Part shown: positions 23,631-34,238 of the stretch, in pieces
Layout of the letters: each line of letters opens with the position of its first letter
How positions within the stretch are numbered: position 1 is the stretch's first letter
From: Ectobius pallidus
Taxonomy: Eukaryota; Arthropoda; Insecta; Blattodea; Ectobiidae
Assembly: GCA_964059195.1 (NCBI GenBank)
Contig: CAXKWD010000004.1
Span: 116,577,938 to 116,641,937, forward strand
Length of the DNA stretch: 64,000 nucleotides
Direction: 5' to 3'
Notes under the pieces: model-generated
Seen by the model: the letters and a program-made list of their open reading frames with translations, nothing else
The model's database searches: none
What the model was told of the DNA's origin: nothing
Made by a program: the position numbers and the translations under genes

Positions 23631-23920
23631 GAGACCGCCTGTGTGGTCTCGTAGTTAACGTCGCTGGCTACGGATCCCCAGGCCAGAGTTCGATCCCCGG
23701 TAACTCCTTGGATTTTTCTGAGATAAGGAGATCTGAAACGGGTTTCACTAAACCTCATGACACAAACCGAAGAGTTAGTTGATTGAAAAGACGCGGCTAC
23801 GGTCACGAAAACGATCATTAACGGTCATGCTGACCACGTGCCCCAATGTTGCCATCTGTCTATGGTGGATGACTCAGCTGTTGCTAAGCTTAGTCCCTGC
23901 AGGGATGTAGTGCCACGGAG
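23631..23920 (+). mobile_element. tRNA-derived SINE
   Basis: The head has a box A-like TGTGTGGTCTCGTAG and a box B GAGTTCGATCCCC. The body contains GATTGAAAAGACGCGGCTACGG and the family landmark GGTCATGCTGACCACGTGCCCC, ending GTGCCACGGAG. The 3' half matches the fragment at 37610-37756. Target duplication was not clear by eye. Confidence 0.8.
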
Positions 23921-24480
23921 TAGCCTATAGCTTTTTTAAATTGACTATACTCTGTAGAATGTGTTACTTCATCTTGTTAAATTTGAAATAATTTATTTCC
24001 CTTTCCCGGTAAATACTTCAAATGAGCTCAATTATTAAAAGACATATGGGTAATAGCCAGTTAGATGAGCTGACACTGTTTCATCGCTTAGTATTTTGCA
24101 GTTCTAGATGGTTCGAACCATGTCATTGGCTCAACTCCGCCAGGATATGCTTTAACTATTGAAAGCAGTCTATACGTGGAGGAAATTTTGTGTTCGACCT
24201 TGAAATTCGATATCGAGTTTTCAGCATAAATGTAACATACGTTTCGCAGGGTTGTGTGCACATCGGCACAGTCGCATTTTCGTGCACATCGGCATAGTAT
24301 TTTTATCTTACAATATCATCGTGCTCATCGTCACACACCCTTCGTAGGGGTGGACATAGAGACAAAGTTGGAATTACATTATCGTATTGAATGCAATGGA
24401 GTTCACAGTAACTGCTAGATAGCCAGAAAGACAAACACTTTCTTTTATTATTATAGATGCATACTGTGTACATTAAATAT

Positions 24481-26301
24481 CGTCCAGAGCTAAAAGGGGT
24501 TTTGTCAGTTTTTACAACTTTTCAGGAGAAAGAAAAAACATTATAAATTTAAGTAAGATTGTTGTACAAATTTGAGACACATTATTTTCCATCGAGCACT
24601 GATAGATACTATATATTGTATGATTGGAAAATATTTAAACTTGATTAGTTGTTAATAAATTAATATTTTATAAAATTGACAAAACCCCTTTTTCCTCCGA
24701 ACTTGGTTATAAATCATTTATTAGGCTTGGTATTTAATAAACATACCCAGAAAAACAGTAATACTACTTTTATATGTGTAAGCAATGAATAAACAACAGC
24801 GTAGTAAGACAAATTGAAAAGAAAATTAAATACAATATGTTACATTCACTGCCCATTGCTGTCCGTCACAGTGTCATGAGTAGGCCATTTCAAAATTTCA
24901 TCATAAAAACACACAGAGCATCAGGTTCTACATATTTCACTAACTTTCGAATATCCTGGATCTTTTTAGCATTGATAGGAACTTTTCCCTCGCAGTATGC
25001 TTTCTCTTGGGGAATCGCGCAAAGAAGTGTCAACTGAGACTTTCCAAGATTGAAACTGTGCTTTGCTGGAGAATTAATGAGGAAAGCATTTTGGGAACAT
25101 TTCAGTTTGGCATTTAGTTCTTCACACAATGAATAAGTGTCTATCTGTGGCCTTCCAAATCTATAGTTCTGATTTTGGCGGAAATATTCCCTGTAATAAT
25201 CATATTTTACTGTAGAATTGGGATACTTGGTACTGTAGAGATCATACATTGATTTTACAGTAAGGCGAGCATCTAAATAATATACTTCTTTGCCAGCATA
25301 ATGCGAAGACTTAAGAGGGAAGGACTTAATATGATTGTCTATGGATTTCTGAATTACATCAGAAACTTCATTTACAGCAGGAGTCATACCACGTCTATCC
25401 TTGGGCATTTCTCCCTGAACTAGGGTGCGACTTATATTGTACACTTTTTCTTACCAACAGCATGCATGCTAAGAAAGGCTTTCAGACAAACACGCTTCTT
25501 TTGAGATTCACACATTATGAAGTAATTAAAACTTGAACTATGCTGTGTTCGTTCCTTTCCGTCTGATTTCCTGGACCTGCGCTTTTTTACAGGAACAGGT
25601 TCTATGAAACCACGTAAATAAATATCTTGTACATTTTTATTTGGTAGATCAAGAATCTTTGTGTTTCCTTCATCTTCATTTACGCTCTCAAAACATTTCT
25701 TTTACACCTACAAATTAAAATATGAAAATCAGTACTCCCATTCAGTAGTACCCATGAGAATAGCACAAGTTGCTTAAGACCAAATAAAAATGACTATATA
25801 TAAAACTAGAATGCTATATCTGTTAGTTATGCTAACCTGTAATCATCTCCTTTCTTTTCACTAATATGTCGTCCCCCATGATTTACATATTCCAGACCTT
25901 TGACATTAGCGTTTTTAATAACATTTTTTTTATGAAGTGTTTCATTTCACTTCCTTTTTGGAGACATATCTCACAAAATATAAACAACACCAGCCTTTTA
26001 CACTTACAGAACAAGCCCTGTCATTGATGTAATAAAGCGCACGAAGTTGCAAGCGTAAGACAATAATGCAAGTTAGATCTGCCACACTACGGCGAAGACA
26101 TGCGGTGCTAAAAGGAGTGTTGTCAGTGACAAAACGCTTTCTTCCTCCGTTTGCGCTGATATGACTTCCAACTTCTAGCACAAAGAGTGGTCTGACAAAA
26201 TTCTTTCTTCCACCGTTCGATGCGTCTCAGTTTAAAAAAAAAATTCAAGACAATAAAAAAATAATTGCATTTTTTGACAAAACCCCTTTTAGCTCTGGAC
26301 G
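24481..26301. mobile_element. Nested DNA transposon, non-functional
   Basis: Perfect 27-bp terminal inverted repeats, CGTCCAGAGCTAAAAGGGG followed by TTTTGTCA, lie at 24481-24507 and 26275-26301. Extra copies of the TGACAAAACCCCTTTTT / CCTCCG motif occur inside, near 24678-24700 and 26125-26150 (diverged), like subterminal binding sites. A broken transposase-like frame lies on the minus strand. No unambiguous target duplication was seen at the junctions (left flank TTAAATAT, right flank ATTCTTAT). Confidence 0.82.
24890..25701 (-). pseudogene. Broken transposase-like gene (H-SFP-SHY family)
   Basis: The upstream frame (25701-25435) ends KKRVCLKAFLSMHAVGKKK and a stop; the downstream frame (25444-24890) takes over after a one-base shift at an A-run (GGTAAGAAAAAG). 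The downstream part reads GEMPKDRRGM, then IDNHIKSFPLKSSHYAGKE and YYLDARLTVKSMYDLY, then YDYYREYFRQNQNYRFGRP followed by DTYSLCEEL. This order (KDRRG, H-x-SFP-x-SHY-x-R, YL-x-L-x-MY-x-Y, F-x-F-x-P-x-D-C-x-x-C) recalls a family found next to transposons in insects and other animals. Two family positions are altered (R to K after SHY, first C to Y). The later catalytic part is missing, so the protein could not act as a transposase. Confidence 0.65.
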
Positions 26302-26370
26302 ATTCTTATTGTATTGTTTAGAAAAATCATTCATAAATTATCTGTCTGCGATTGAATGAGACGTTGAATT

Positions 26371-26396
26371 AACCTAACCTAACCTAACTTAACCTA
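26371..26396. repeat. Short CCTAA telomere-like run
   Basis: Four to five near-perfect CCTAA units, the complement of the insect telomere repeat TTAGG. It lies within the outer inverted-repeat element, next to its tRNA-like head. It is too short to be a telomere remnant with certainty. Confidence 0.7.
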
Positions 26397-27063
26397 TCTA
26401 CGATATCAACGGCCGGTTTCCTTAGCCGCGGTAGCTAAGGGGTGATGCCTTGGAGCCGTGATGAAGGAGGCTGTAGGTTTGAGTCTCTATGTCCACCCCT
26501 AGCCCCAACGGGTTGTGTGGCGATGAGCACGATAATATTACAAGATAAAAATACTATGCCGATGTGCACGAAAATACGACTGTGCCGATGTGCACGTCGC
26601 CGTTTCTCAGTCCTCTGAGGCTAAAACTTCAACTTTCAGAAAAATGTTCTAGTCTGTCTTAGAACAGCATAGCCCGATAATGAGAAATTGTGCAAAAAGA
26701 AAATACAGTATTTTATTTGTTTACGTAATGTAATTTCTGGGAATGTGACACGTAGGTGACGACGACTTTATCGTACTTGTACTGCCACTTTACAAGTATA
26801 AAATTTCTTTTACGATTTTGTTTAAATTTCTTACAGCAGGCGCTTTGGCCTATACTAAGAGGTACATCTTCAGTTGACACGCTTTTTACTTCCTTTGCCC
26901 GCACCAAAGCCACCATAGGTAGAGGAAGTATTTTTTTCGACGCCTAAATTCGAAGTTGAGTTTTTAACATAGGCCTAAATAAACTTAGATATATAAGCAA
27001 TCATGAACCACAGATTATTGTCTCTGTTGGACACTACATGAGAACATTATAGGAGAAAAATTC

Positions 27064-27137
27064 CTCCGGCACTGGGACTTGAACCCAGGACCTTTGGCTA
27101 TTCGCGCCAATGCTCTACCAACTGAGCTAAGCCGGAG
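27064..27137 (-). tRNA. tRNA-like gene in foldback element
   Basis: A 74-base cloverleaf can be drawn: acceptor CTCCGGC / GCCGGAG, D arm GCTC / GAGC, anticodon arm TTGGC-GCGAATA-GCCAA and T arm CTGGG-TTCAAGT-CCCAG. Standard placement gives anticodon GAA (Phe) but with C instead of the near-universal T at position 33. The acceptor pairs best if shifted by one base, so it is unlikely to be an ordinary functional tRNA. Box A (TAGCTCAGTTGG) and box B (GGTTCAAGTCC) are intact, and TTTTT follows 3 bases after the end, so RNA polymerase III transcription is plausible. Confidence 0.6.
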
Positions 27138-27475
27138 CTCAATTCACAGCACCAGATATAACTTCTCTCCTATGACTAATTGCCCTAATGGTCCACCTCA
27201 CAGACAGACAAGTTATGTCATATGCAGTACTGTGAGGTACACTAAGTAGTGATTTTTGTGACCGGGCTCCCACTGTTATTGTACAGTTAACATTCAAGAT
27301 AGATATATAAGCAATCATGAACCACAGATTATTGTCTCTGTTGGACACTACATGAGAACATCACTACTTAGTGTACCTCACAGTACTGCATATGACATAA
27401 CTTGTCTGTCTGTGAGGTGGACCATTAGGGCAATTAGTCATAGGAGAGAGGTTCTATCTGGTGCTGTGAATTGAG

Positions 27476-27549
27476 CTCCGGCTTAGCTCAGTTGGTAGAG
27501 CATTGGCGCGAATAGCCAAAGGTCCTGGGTTCAAGTCCCAGTGCCGGAG
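27476..27549 (+). tRNA. tRNA-like gene in foldback element
   Basis: Identical in sequence to the copy at 27064-27137, in the opposite orientation. Intact box A and box B, TTTTT just downstream. The same unusual GCGAATA anticodon loop. Confidence 0.6.
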
Positions 27550-27796
27550 GAATTTTTCTCCTACCGGGTATAATGTTCTCATGTAGTGTCCAACAGAGAC
27601 AATAATCTGTGGTTCATGATTGCTTATATATCTATCTTGAATGTTAACTGTACAATAACAGTGGGAGCCCGGTCACAAAAATCACTACTTAGTGTACCTC
27701 ACAGTACTGCATATGACATAACTTGTCTGTCTGTGAGGTGGACCATTAGGGCAATTAGTCATAGGAGAGAGGTTCTATCTGGTGCTGTTAATTGAG

Positions 27797-27870
27797 CTCC
27801 GGCTTAGCTCAGTTGGTAGAGCATTGGCGCGAATAGCCAAAGGTCCTGGGTTCAAGTCCCAGTGCCGGAG
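27797..27870 (+). tRNA. tRNA-like gene in foldback element
   Basis: Third copy, in tandem with the previous one at 321-bp spacing. The preceding unit carries a small insertion (CTACCGGGTATAATG instead of CTATAATG) in its tail. Cloverleaf and internal promoter boxes are intact. Confidence 0.6.
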
Positions 27871-29244
27871 GAATTTTTCTCCTATAATGTTCTCATATAA
27901 ATAAACTTATTGAGGTCCTCTGAAAACAAAAGTAGTATTTTCCGCAACATGTCTGTGTGTGTGTTTGTGTACAGCCTAGATCTAGAACGGAAAATCGTAT
28001 GAATTTTCGTATGAAATCGAATTTATTTATTTTACTTTATCTTATTTTTAAGGGGACTTTACATGAAGAATTTTTCCAAAACACCTCCTACGATTTTCTT
28101 TAAAATTTGTACATGGGATGCTTATACCAAGAAATAAAACTTTTATATTTAACATTTTTCTAAAAAAAAATCTCTGAAGGATAGTTATAAGCCATCCACT
28201 GTTCGTAGAAACTGGTGAACAATAAAGCTTCGCATCAGGTTTAAAGCTACTTAATGCGTGCTCTTTCACTGCCTCTTATTCTATATCAGGATGTGAAGTG
28301 AGAAAGATGTATTATTGGCCATGCTTAGAGTAAAGAAAGTTACGTGAGTGTATTAATCATATTTTATTTGGGTTATGTATCCCTGGGTGATGCGATGCGA
28401 TGTGGTAACGACATTCTGTCAATTTTTACAACCAATGTACATGAAGAGAATGGAATACATAATATGTTATACTAAGAGGCAAAACTTTAATTTGGGCAGA
28501 GCAAATTATGTGATTCACACCAGATTTTTTCCTAAAAATTATCTAATGAGATGTTATAAGCAAAGCTCTCAAGAATTGCGTGGTGAACAACTGAATACGC
28601 ACGCCTAATTCTACAACTCTCTAACTTAGGCGTGGGCGATTTAACTTTTCTATCACTTTAGTATTAAAATATTTATTTTTCGTAATTTTCTCGAAAACTG
28701 CTCTAACTATTACTCCTAAATTTTGTACATGAGGTGCTTACAAGATTAGTAAGAAATCAAACTTTTGTTTCAAGCTTTTTTCTAAGAAGTAAGCTATAAC
28801 CTAGTTGTCCTACGCTCAAACTCTTGCGTGGCTAACAATACAGTTTTTTTACGAGGTTGAACCAACTGAATTCCCACTCCCAGCGATACGGCACTTAATC
28901 AGAATTTAAAATGAGATACACCTAATTGCAATGTCCGTTAGTGACCAAACATCAGACATTTCTCTTGTGTTTTTAAAGCTGAAGTTTTGACAATTTCACA
29001 AAATGTAGTCTAATAATGAATCTCTAGTCCTATCATGGAAATTGGTGTTTCATAACTGTCCTGTAAATATGAAATGTTTTATACAGTATTAGCATTCTTT
29101 TCGACGCCTAAATTCGAAGTTGAGTTGAGCTCATTTAAATATTATGTACACTTCAAGCAAAACTGACAGGGAAATTTTCGGGAAAAAAAGTTGAAAATAG
29201 AATTAGCTTATTGGTGTGAAATGGTTACAAAATGTTCTCTTCAT

Positions 29245-29246
<2 letters not shown>

Positions 29247-29284
<38 letters not shown>
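29247..29284. repeat. (AT)n microsatellite
   Basis: Uninterrupted run of AT dinucleotides. The paralogous position in unit L has no such run, though a shorter AT run occurs nearby at 60543-60559. Confidence 0.95.
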
Positions 29285-29286
<2 letters not shown>

Positions 29287-30066
29287 ATATAGGCTTATTT
29301 GTCTGCTATGTTAATGCTTTTCTTGTAGGCGGTCGTCAACTTAGGACTAATAGCTGTAGTTATAAGAGAGGCTTGGACTGAGAGTGTGGCATTTTTTTTT
29401 TTTACGAGCAAATGCTCCATGAAATTAGAAAAAAACCACTTCTGTGTCAGATTTTTATGCCTGCCTGCTAACTAGATCTTGCAGGCAATTATAATCAGTT
29501 TGGTTGTGTAAATGACTCTTTCAGTTTCGAGTTCTCGAAACTTTATTTAAACAATTTGAGAGCGTTCCATAGACATAATATGTTTATAGTTTTAATGAAC
29601 ATTTCCACTTAGAGATTTATGAGGATGAAAACCTGAGTATTGGTGAAAGGGTTATATTTCTTGGTACAATATTACAGCTCTCTCTTACAAAACAGTTTCG
29701 TTACTCCTCTAGAATGTTTATTTACCACCTTGTCTCATTTATTTCTTGGAGTATATAACCTAAGCAAATTGGACAACCAGTGTTTTAATTTTCCCCATCC
29801 TGCTTACCTGAGACAATTAGCCCCTCAATCCAGGCATAGGACTTTCACATAAGGCACTTTGTAAAAGAAGAATGGAAATACATGCATAATGAGGATAAAG
29901 TTATATTATGCTCAATCTGATGTAACCTACAAAAGGGAAAAGATATCGGGAGTAGCAGAAGATGATGCCGATATAAATGCAGCTGACACTGTGCAGGTTT
30001 TTATGTCATATCTAACAACTCGTTGAAACAAAAAATGAAATTTTCATTTGCTTTGTTTTCAGTTTA

Positions 30067-30454
30067 AGGGACCGTTCAAGTATTACGTAACCATGTGTTT
30101 AGTCATTTTGTCACCCTTCCCCCTTGTATGAAGAAATAAGCAAATTTTAGACCCCGCCCCCTTCGCTTATGTAAGATTTTATGACATATCATACGTCAGT
30201 AATATTTCGCTGGAAAAAAATTACCAATAAATTACATTATTAATCCTACAAATTTATGCAAATGGGCATATATAGACCGCAGAACGCTCTTTCCTCCTCA
30301 TATTTTGCTTGCTTGTTGATGTTGTTGCATTGTAATTTCTTCGTCTAATGCCTACGTAAGAACTGTCGTGACCCTTCCCTTCCCTTGTCAGAAAAAATAA
30401 GCAGATCCTGGATCCCCCCACCCTTACTGCCTACGTAATACTTGAATGGCCCCT
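30067..30454. mobile_element. MITE with long inverted ends
   Basis: The left end AGGGACCGTTCAAGTATTAC followed by GTA matches, in reverse, TACGTAATACTTGAATGGCC followed by CCT on the right. The similarity continues inward to about 100 bp (CCCTTCCCCCTTGT / ACAAGGGAAGGGAAGGG). TAA occurs at both outer edges (30065-30067, 30454-30456), a likely target duplication. There is no coding sequence. GGGRCCRTTCAAGTATTACGTA-type ends are widespread in animal MITEs; I do not assign a superfamily. Confidence 0.85.
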
Positions 30455-31107
30455 AAGGTCCTAACTAAATAGCTAACAAAAACTTTGCCAACTACTGAAG
30501 CATTTCTTGAATTAAAATAATTAATTAATGCTTTATTCAGACTAAGTTCAAAATTAAATTAGTTATTTAAAATTAGGTTACTTTAATCCAAATATTGGCA
30601 CTATCTGTGGTTTCAAATACTTTCCCATTGTGCATAATTATAATTATTTATAGCCTAAAGACCGATTAGAGCATAATTGAAGGATAGTCAACCTATATTT
30701 AAACAATTACTGTTACCTCGTGTCATTGTAAATTAAAATTAAAACCCTTTAGTGAAAACAAAACCTTTCATCCTCAACTCCATCAGAAATAATATTACGT
30801 AGCCTATTAACAAAGATAATAGAATGTAGTTCCTTATGAAATAACATACATAAAATACTATTAACATGATAACGAATACTTTCTAGGGACTTTTAATAAA
30901 TCCTGCATCAAGCCTCAACCGATTTTCTTTGGTCGACTGTGCCTTTAAACTTATATTTTTCAGTACATCAATGACAATTGCATAAGCACTAATGTATTAC
31001 ATTTATGACATAAAGATACGACTATGATAAAAATAAAATTTGTATTACATAACTTACAAAAAGGCTGAACAGATTAATGCTTTAAACAATTGTAAACAAT
31101 ATTATTT

Positions 31108-31345
31108 CACCCTTCCTTCTTTGCTGCAGTCGAGTTTAGTCAGTTTGCTCAACTGCATTTCCAGAGCCTGCGAACGTGGACGCGAAGGATAGGATTTTCT
31201 GTTATTCCTTTCAACTTTAACAAGATTATGAATTCCACACAAATTGCAGTGAATATGAGATCGCAAAGGAATAACAGACATTAGGCTCCGTTATCGCTGT
31301 TCTGTATTAAACAAAGCAGCGATTCACCAAAGACCAGTTCTTTTT
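31108..31345. repeat. Conserved structured core, copy F
   Basis: Stem arms as in copy A (TGCAGTCGAG / CTCAACTGCA; CAGAGCCT / AGGCTCCG; perfect CTGTTATTCCTTT / AAAGGAATAACAG; ATCGCTG / CAGCGAT), ending ACCAAAGACCAGTTCTTTTT. The loop of the long stem is short. This copy is nearly identical to copy H, even in usually variable parts, so the two units separated recently. Confidence 0.6.
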
Positions 31346-33928
31346 AATTAAATCGTGTTTGATACACATGATATACAATATCGAAATGAGAAAATCCCGT
31401 GGTTTGGAGGTGTTAAGTGATAATTTAATAAGCAATTATATTGAATTAAATTTTTTAATCTTTGCACCAATTTTGTAAATATTAGTTAAATTTTAAGAAT
31501 TTACTTTGAGATCTGGTCTTTGGTCCTATGGATGTTTTAATTACTTTTATACTTAAGAATGAACATTACAATGAACATACAGTAACATGGAAAATACCCT
31601 TCTTCTTCCGCTGTCTTCTCCACCAAACATTTTCCTTCTTAGGCAGTCACCTCCGGCGTTGTATTCGCACTTCTTCCGTCCAATTGTAGATCCCACTGTT
31701 TCTGTTGGCCAGCATTCCATTAATCGATGTCAAGGTTCAAATACGTAATTTTTGCGTAACCTGCAGAAATTATGAGCCCATTGTAAACATCACATTAAAT
31801 CACACTTGCATACAGAATACAGAGTGGGATATCAAATCCCTGAAGCATTTACACCAAATTTTGATACTTTTCAGATTGTGACAATTGATTCAATTTTTAG
31901 GAGTTTATAGGCTGCATTTGAAACATTTGCATATACTAGACTTATGACTTTCATTCATGCACAGTTTATGTTTTGTCATACCTTTTTCTCGTGGTATTGT
32001 TAAATCTGTGATCACCCTTGAAGATCCCTTTCTCTATTTGCTTTCAAATGTCTCATTCCATATTTTGGTTTGTATTTGTGATGTATTAAATCATATTTAG
32101 ATTATATTATCTATAATTATTTAAAATTTTGAAATAAAACTTATTTTTATTTCTATTCCCAAAGACGCAATCCGTCTCCGTGGAAATTCTTGTGAAAATA
32201 TAACGCATTGTTTAAGATTGTAAATCAGCACGTTTCGCAAAACTAGCCTCTGAATAAAGCTTTGCTCATAGAATTTAGAATCATTCACTCCCAGAATGGA
32301 TCAGAGAGAGTGAAATGTTTTGATTTTGTTTCATGAATTCTTCAAAGTAGTTACATTGTACCTAGGAGTTTTAAAAAAAGTACCTTTCTTATTGAAAGTT
32401 TCTCATTTGAACTGTTTTCTAAGTATTTTTACTTCTTCTGCTCGTACCATAGGTACTATAGGTAAAGGAAGTGTTGTTTTCGACCCCCAAATTCGAAGTT
32501 GAGTTTTTAACATAAATTCACGTTTCAAAGCCCCCTGAATCCAAGAATACTATTTTTGGAAACATGTCTGTGTGTCTGTCGGGATGTCTGTGTACAGACT
32601 AACTCCAAAACGGAAAATCGTATGAAAACAAAAATTCGTATTTGGGTCCGGTACCTTCTGAAGATGTGAGCCGAAGATTGGCGCCAAGTTTCTCTTGTTT
32701 TTAAGTAAACGTGGCATGAAGCAATTTTCGTTTTTCGCGATTTTCTCGAAAACGGCTAACGATTTTCTTTAAATTTTGCGCATGGGTTGCTTATACTAAG
32801 AGCTAAAACGTTTATTTGAAACATTTTATCGAACACATTTTCTGAAGGGTAGTTATATGCCACCCACTGTGAATACGCGCTATTTGTAATACGGCCTCTT
32901 GTAACGTAAAATCGTACGAAAACAATATTTTGTAATTGGGTTAGGTACCTTCAGAGACTATGACTCGAAGATTGGCGACAACCTTCTCTTAAATTTAAGG
33001 GGACTGTATATGAAGAAAATTTTGTTTTTTTGCGATTTTCTAAAAAATACGGCTGTAACGATCCCCTTTAAATTTTGTAAAATGGAGTGCTTATACCAAG
33101 AGCTAACACTTTTATTTGAAACTTTTTTTTTAATTCTCTGAAGGGTGGTTGTAAGTTACCCACTGTTCGTAGAAACTCTGTCTTGCCTGGTGAACAACTC
33201 AATACGCGGACAGTCACGGCTTCTTATTCTATATAGCCTACGTAGCCTACGTGAAGTGAGGAAGATGTATTGTTAGCCATGCTTACAGTAAAGAAATATC
33301 TGAGGGGAATATTCTGTAAATTTCGGAAATTATTCTTAACGACGGAAAGTTCAATAAACGTTTGCAGTCACTTGTTTTTCTTCTTCTTTCTTGTTTGTCC
33401 ATAGCCTGTTTTTAGTAGCAACATTCAAAGAAGGTGCTATAAGGTATTTATAGCATAATTAGCGTAAAATTGTCTTGCGATTCTGTCTAAGGATGTGTGT
33501 GGGCAGAGGAAGTTATGTGACTTTCACATCAGATTTTTTATGTAAAAATACTTTTTGTTGTAGAAACCTCTAATAATTTTTCGATGGCTATTTTTATCTT
33601 TTAGCATTTACAGTTATTTCGAGAATTTAGGTTGGATTAATTTAAAGAATAATGTTATATTTTGTCTTTTTAATTTTTGTGTTTTACCTTCTCTAACCGT
33701 TTCAAAGATGCTATAAATACAGGAATTATTGAGTTTGACCCTGGAATTCGATGTCGAATTTTCAATTTAGGCCTAAATATATTTTTGAGGTTCCAAGAAT
33801 CTAAGAATAAAATTCTCAGAAATGCTTCTTTGTGAGTGCGTTACAAATTTTCGGGGAATGTGACGTAAAGATTGGCGACAAATTTCTCTTAACTTCAGTA
33901 ATATTTTACATTACGTTGCATTACATTA

Positions 33929-34238
33929 TGGGGTACACCGTGGTATAGTGGTTGAGACACTGCGTTACAAGCCGGAAGGTTGCGGGTTCGATCCCTGATG
34001 AGGTCATTGGGATTTTTCAATTGGCCCAATCCTTCTGGTGGCACTGTGGCCCTGGGATCGACTCAGCCTCTAACAGAAATGAGTACCAGGAGCAATCCTG
34101 GGGGTAAAGGCGGCCGGTGCGTAAGGCTGACAACCTTACCACCTTCATGTTCCGAATGTCTACAATCTGGGAGCTTCAGCCTCCTGGAACCCTTAGGGCC
34201 TCCGTGGCCAGTATCGGGAACACTTTACTTTCTTTTAT
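33929..34238 (+). mobile_element. tRNA-derived SINE, near full length
   Basis: The head is GGTACACCGTGGTATAGTGG with box B GGTTCGATCCC. The body is GC-rich with GGCCGGTGCGTAAGGCTGAC and ends GGCCTCCGTGGCCAGTATCG. It is flanked by the 9-bp direct repeat ATTACATTA (33920-33928 and 34239-34247). Fragment 18523-18637 is another copy of its 3' half. A plus-strand frame of 90 codons across it is not meaningful. Confidence 0.9.

Larger units (their letters stand above)
21470..24240 (+). repeat. Long array unit E, first part
   Basis: Lead (ACGACTCTGGTAAGAATATTACTTGTG near 21637), core (21976-22235), GAGAACTGGTCTTTGGTCC (22447-22465), the CACCTCCTGC block (22697-22870), CTTTTCCTGTGGTATTGTTTAATTCC (23065) and GAAATTCGATATCGAGTTTTCAGC (24200). 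An internal pair, the segment containing CCTGACCTTACAAAGGGGCTAA (21717-21740) and its inverted copy TTAGCCCCTTTGTAAGGTCAGG (21932-21953), brackets a 190-bp insertion just before the core. A SINE occupies 23631-23920. At 24246 the composite element interrupts the unit, which resumes at 26601. Confidence 0.72.
24246..26600. mobile_element. Outer inverted-repeat element with 6-bp target duplication
   Basis: Inverted ends of about 110 bp. The left end (24253-24360) carries two direct sub-repeats of GTGCACATCGGCA and then GGGGTGGACATAGAGAC; the right end (26487-26595) is its reverse complement with a few differences. The direct repeat CGTTTC flanks it (24240-24245, 26601-26606), and outside it the sequence rejoins array unit E. 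Its right arm runs on into a tRNA-like head (box A TAGCTAAGGGGTGATG, box B GGTTTGAGTCTC near 26430-26490). A second inverted-repeat element is nested inside at 24481-26301. Confidence 0.8.
26988..27897. mobile_element. Foldback element built from tRNA-bearing repeats, copy 1
   Basis: This 910-bp insertion is flanked by the perfect 12-bp direct repeat TAAATAAACTTA (26976-26987 and 27898-27909); outside it, array unit E is continuous. From the left it holds one repeat unit in minus orientation, an inversion joint at about 27362 and two units in plus orientation, each with a tRNA-like gene. The left terminus is GATATATAAGCAATCATG and the right terminus is ATAATGTTCTCAT. The same termini, in the opposite order, bound the larger copy at 44630-46312. 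No protein is encoded. Long inverted arms made of tandem units recall foldback transposons. Confidence 0.88.
26601..29960 (+). repeat. Long array unit E, second part
   Basis: The unit resumes after the composite element. It contains GATTTTGTTTAAATTTCTTAC (26815), ATAGGTAGAGGAAGTATT (26916), CTCCTACGATTTTCTTTAAAATTTG (28085), GATGCGATGCGATGTGGTAACG (28388), CTCAAACTCTTGCGTGGCTAAC (28816), ACAGCGATACGGCACTTAATC-like sequence (28881) and AGAGCGTTCCATAGACAT (29550). The stretch 28040-29960 is closely matched by 59150-61000 in unit L. The foldback tRNA-array element interrupts it at 26988-27897. Confidence 0.72.

Noticed and set aside
27139..27795. Identical 69-codon frames in the foldback element (27139-27348 minus, 27586-27795 plus)
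   Set aside because: They are the same inverted repeat unit read twice; identity reflects recent repeat copying. No motif, and the equivalent frame is not kept open in the second element.
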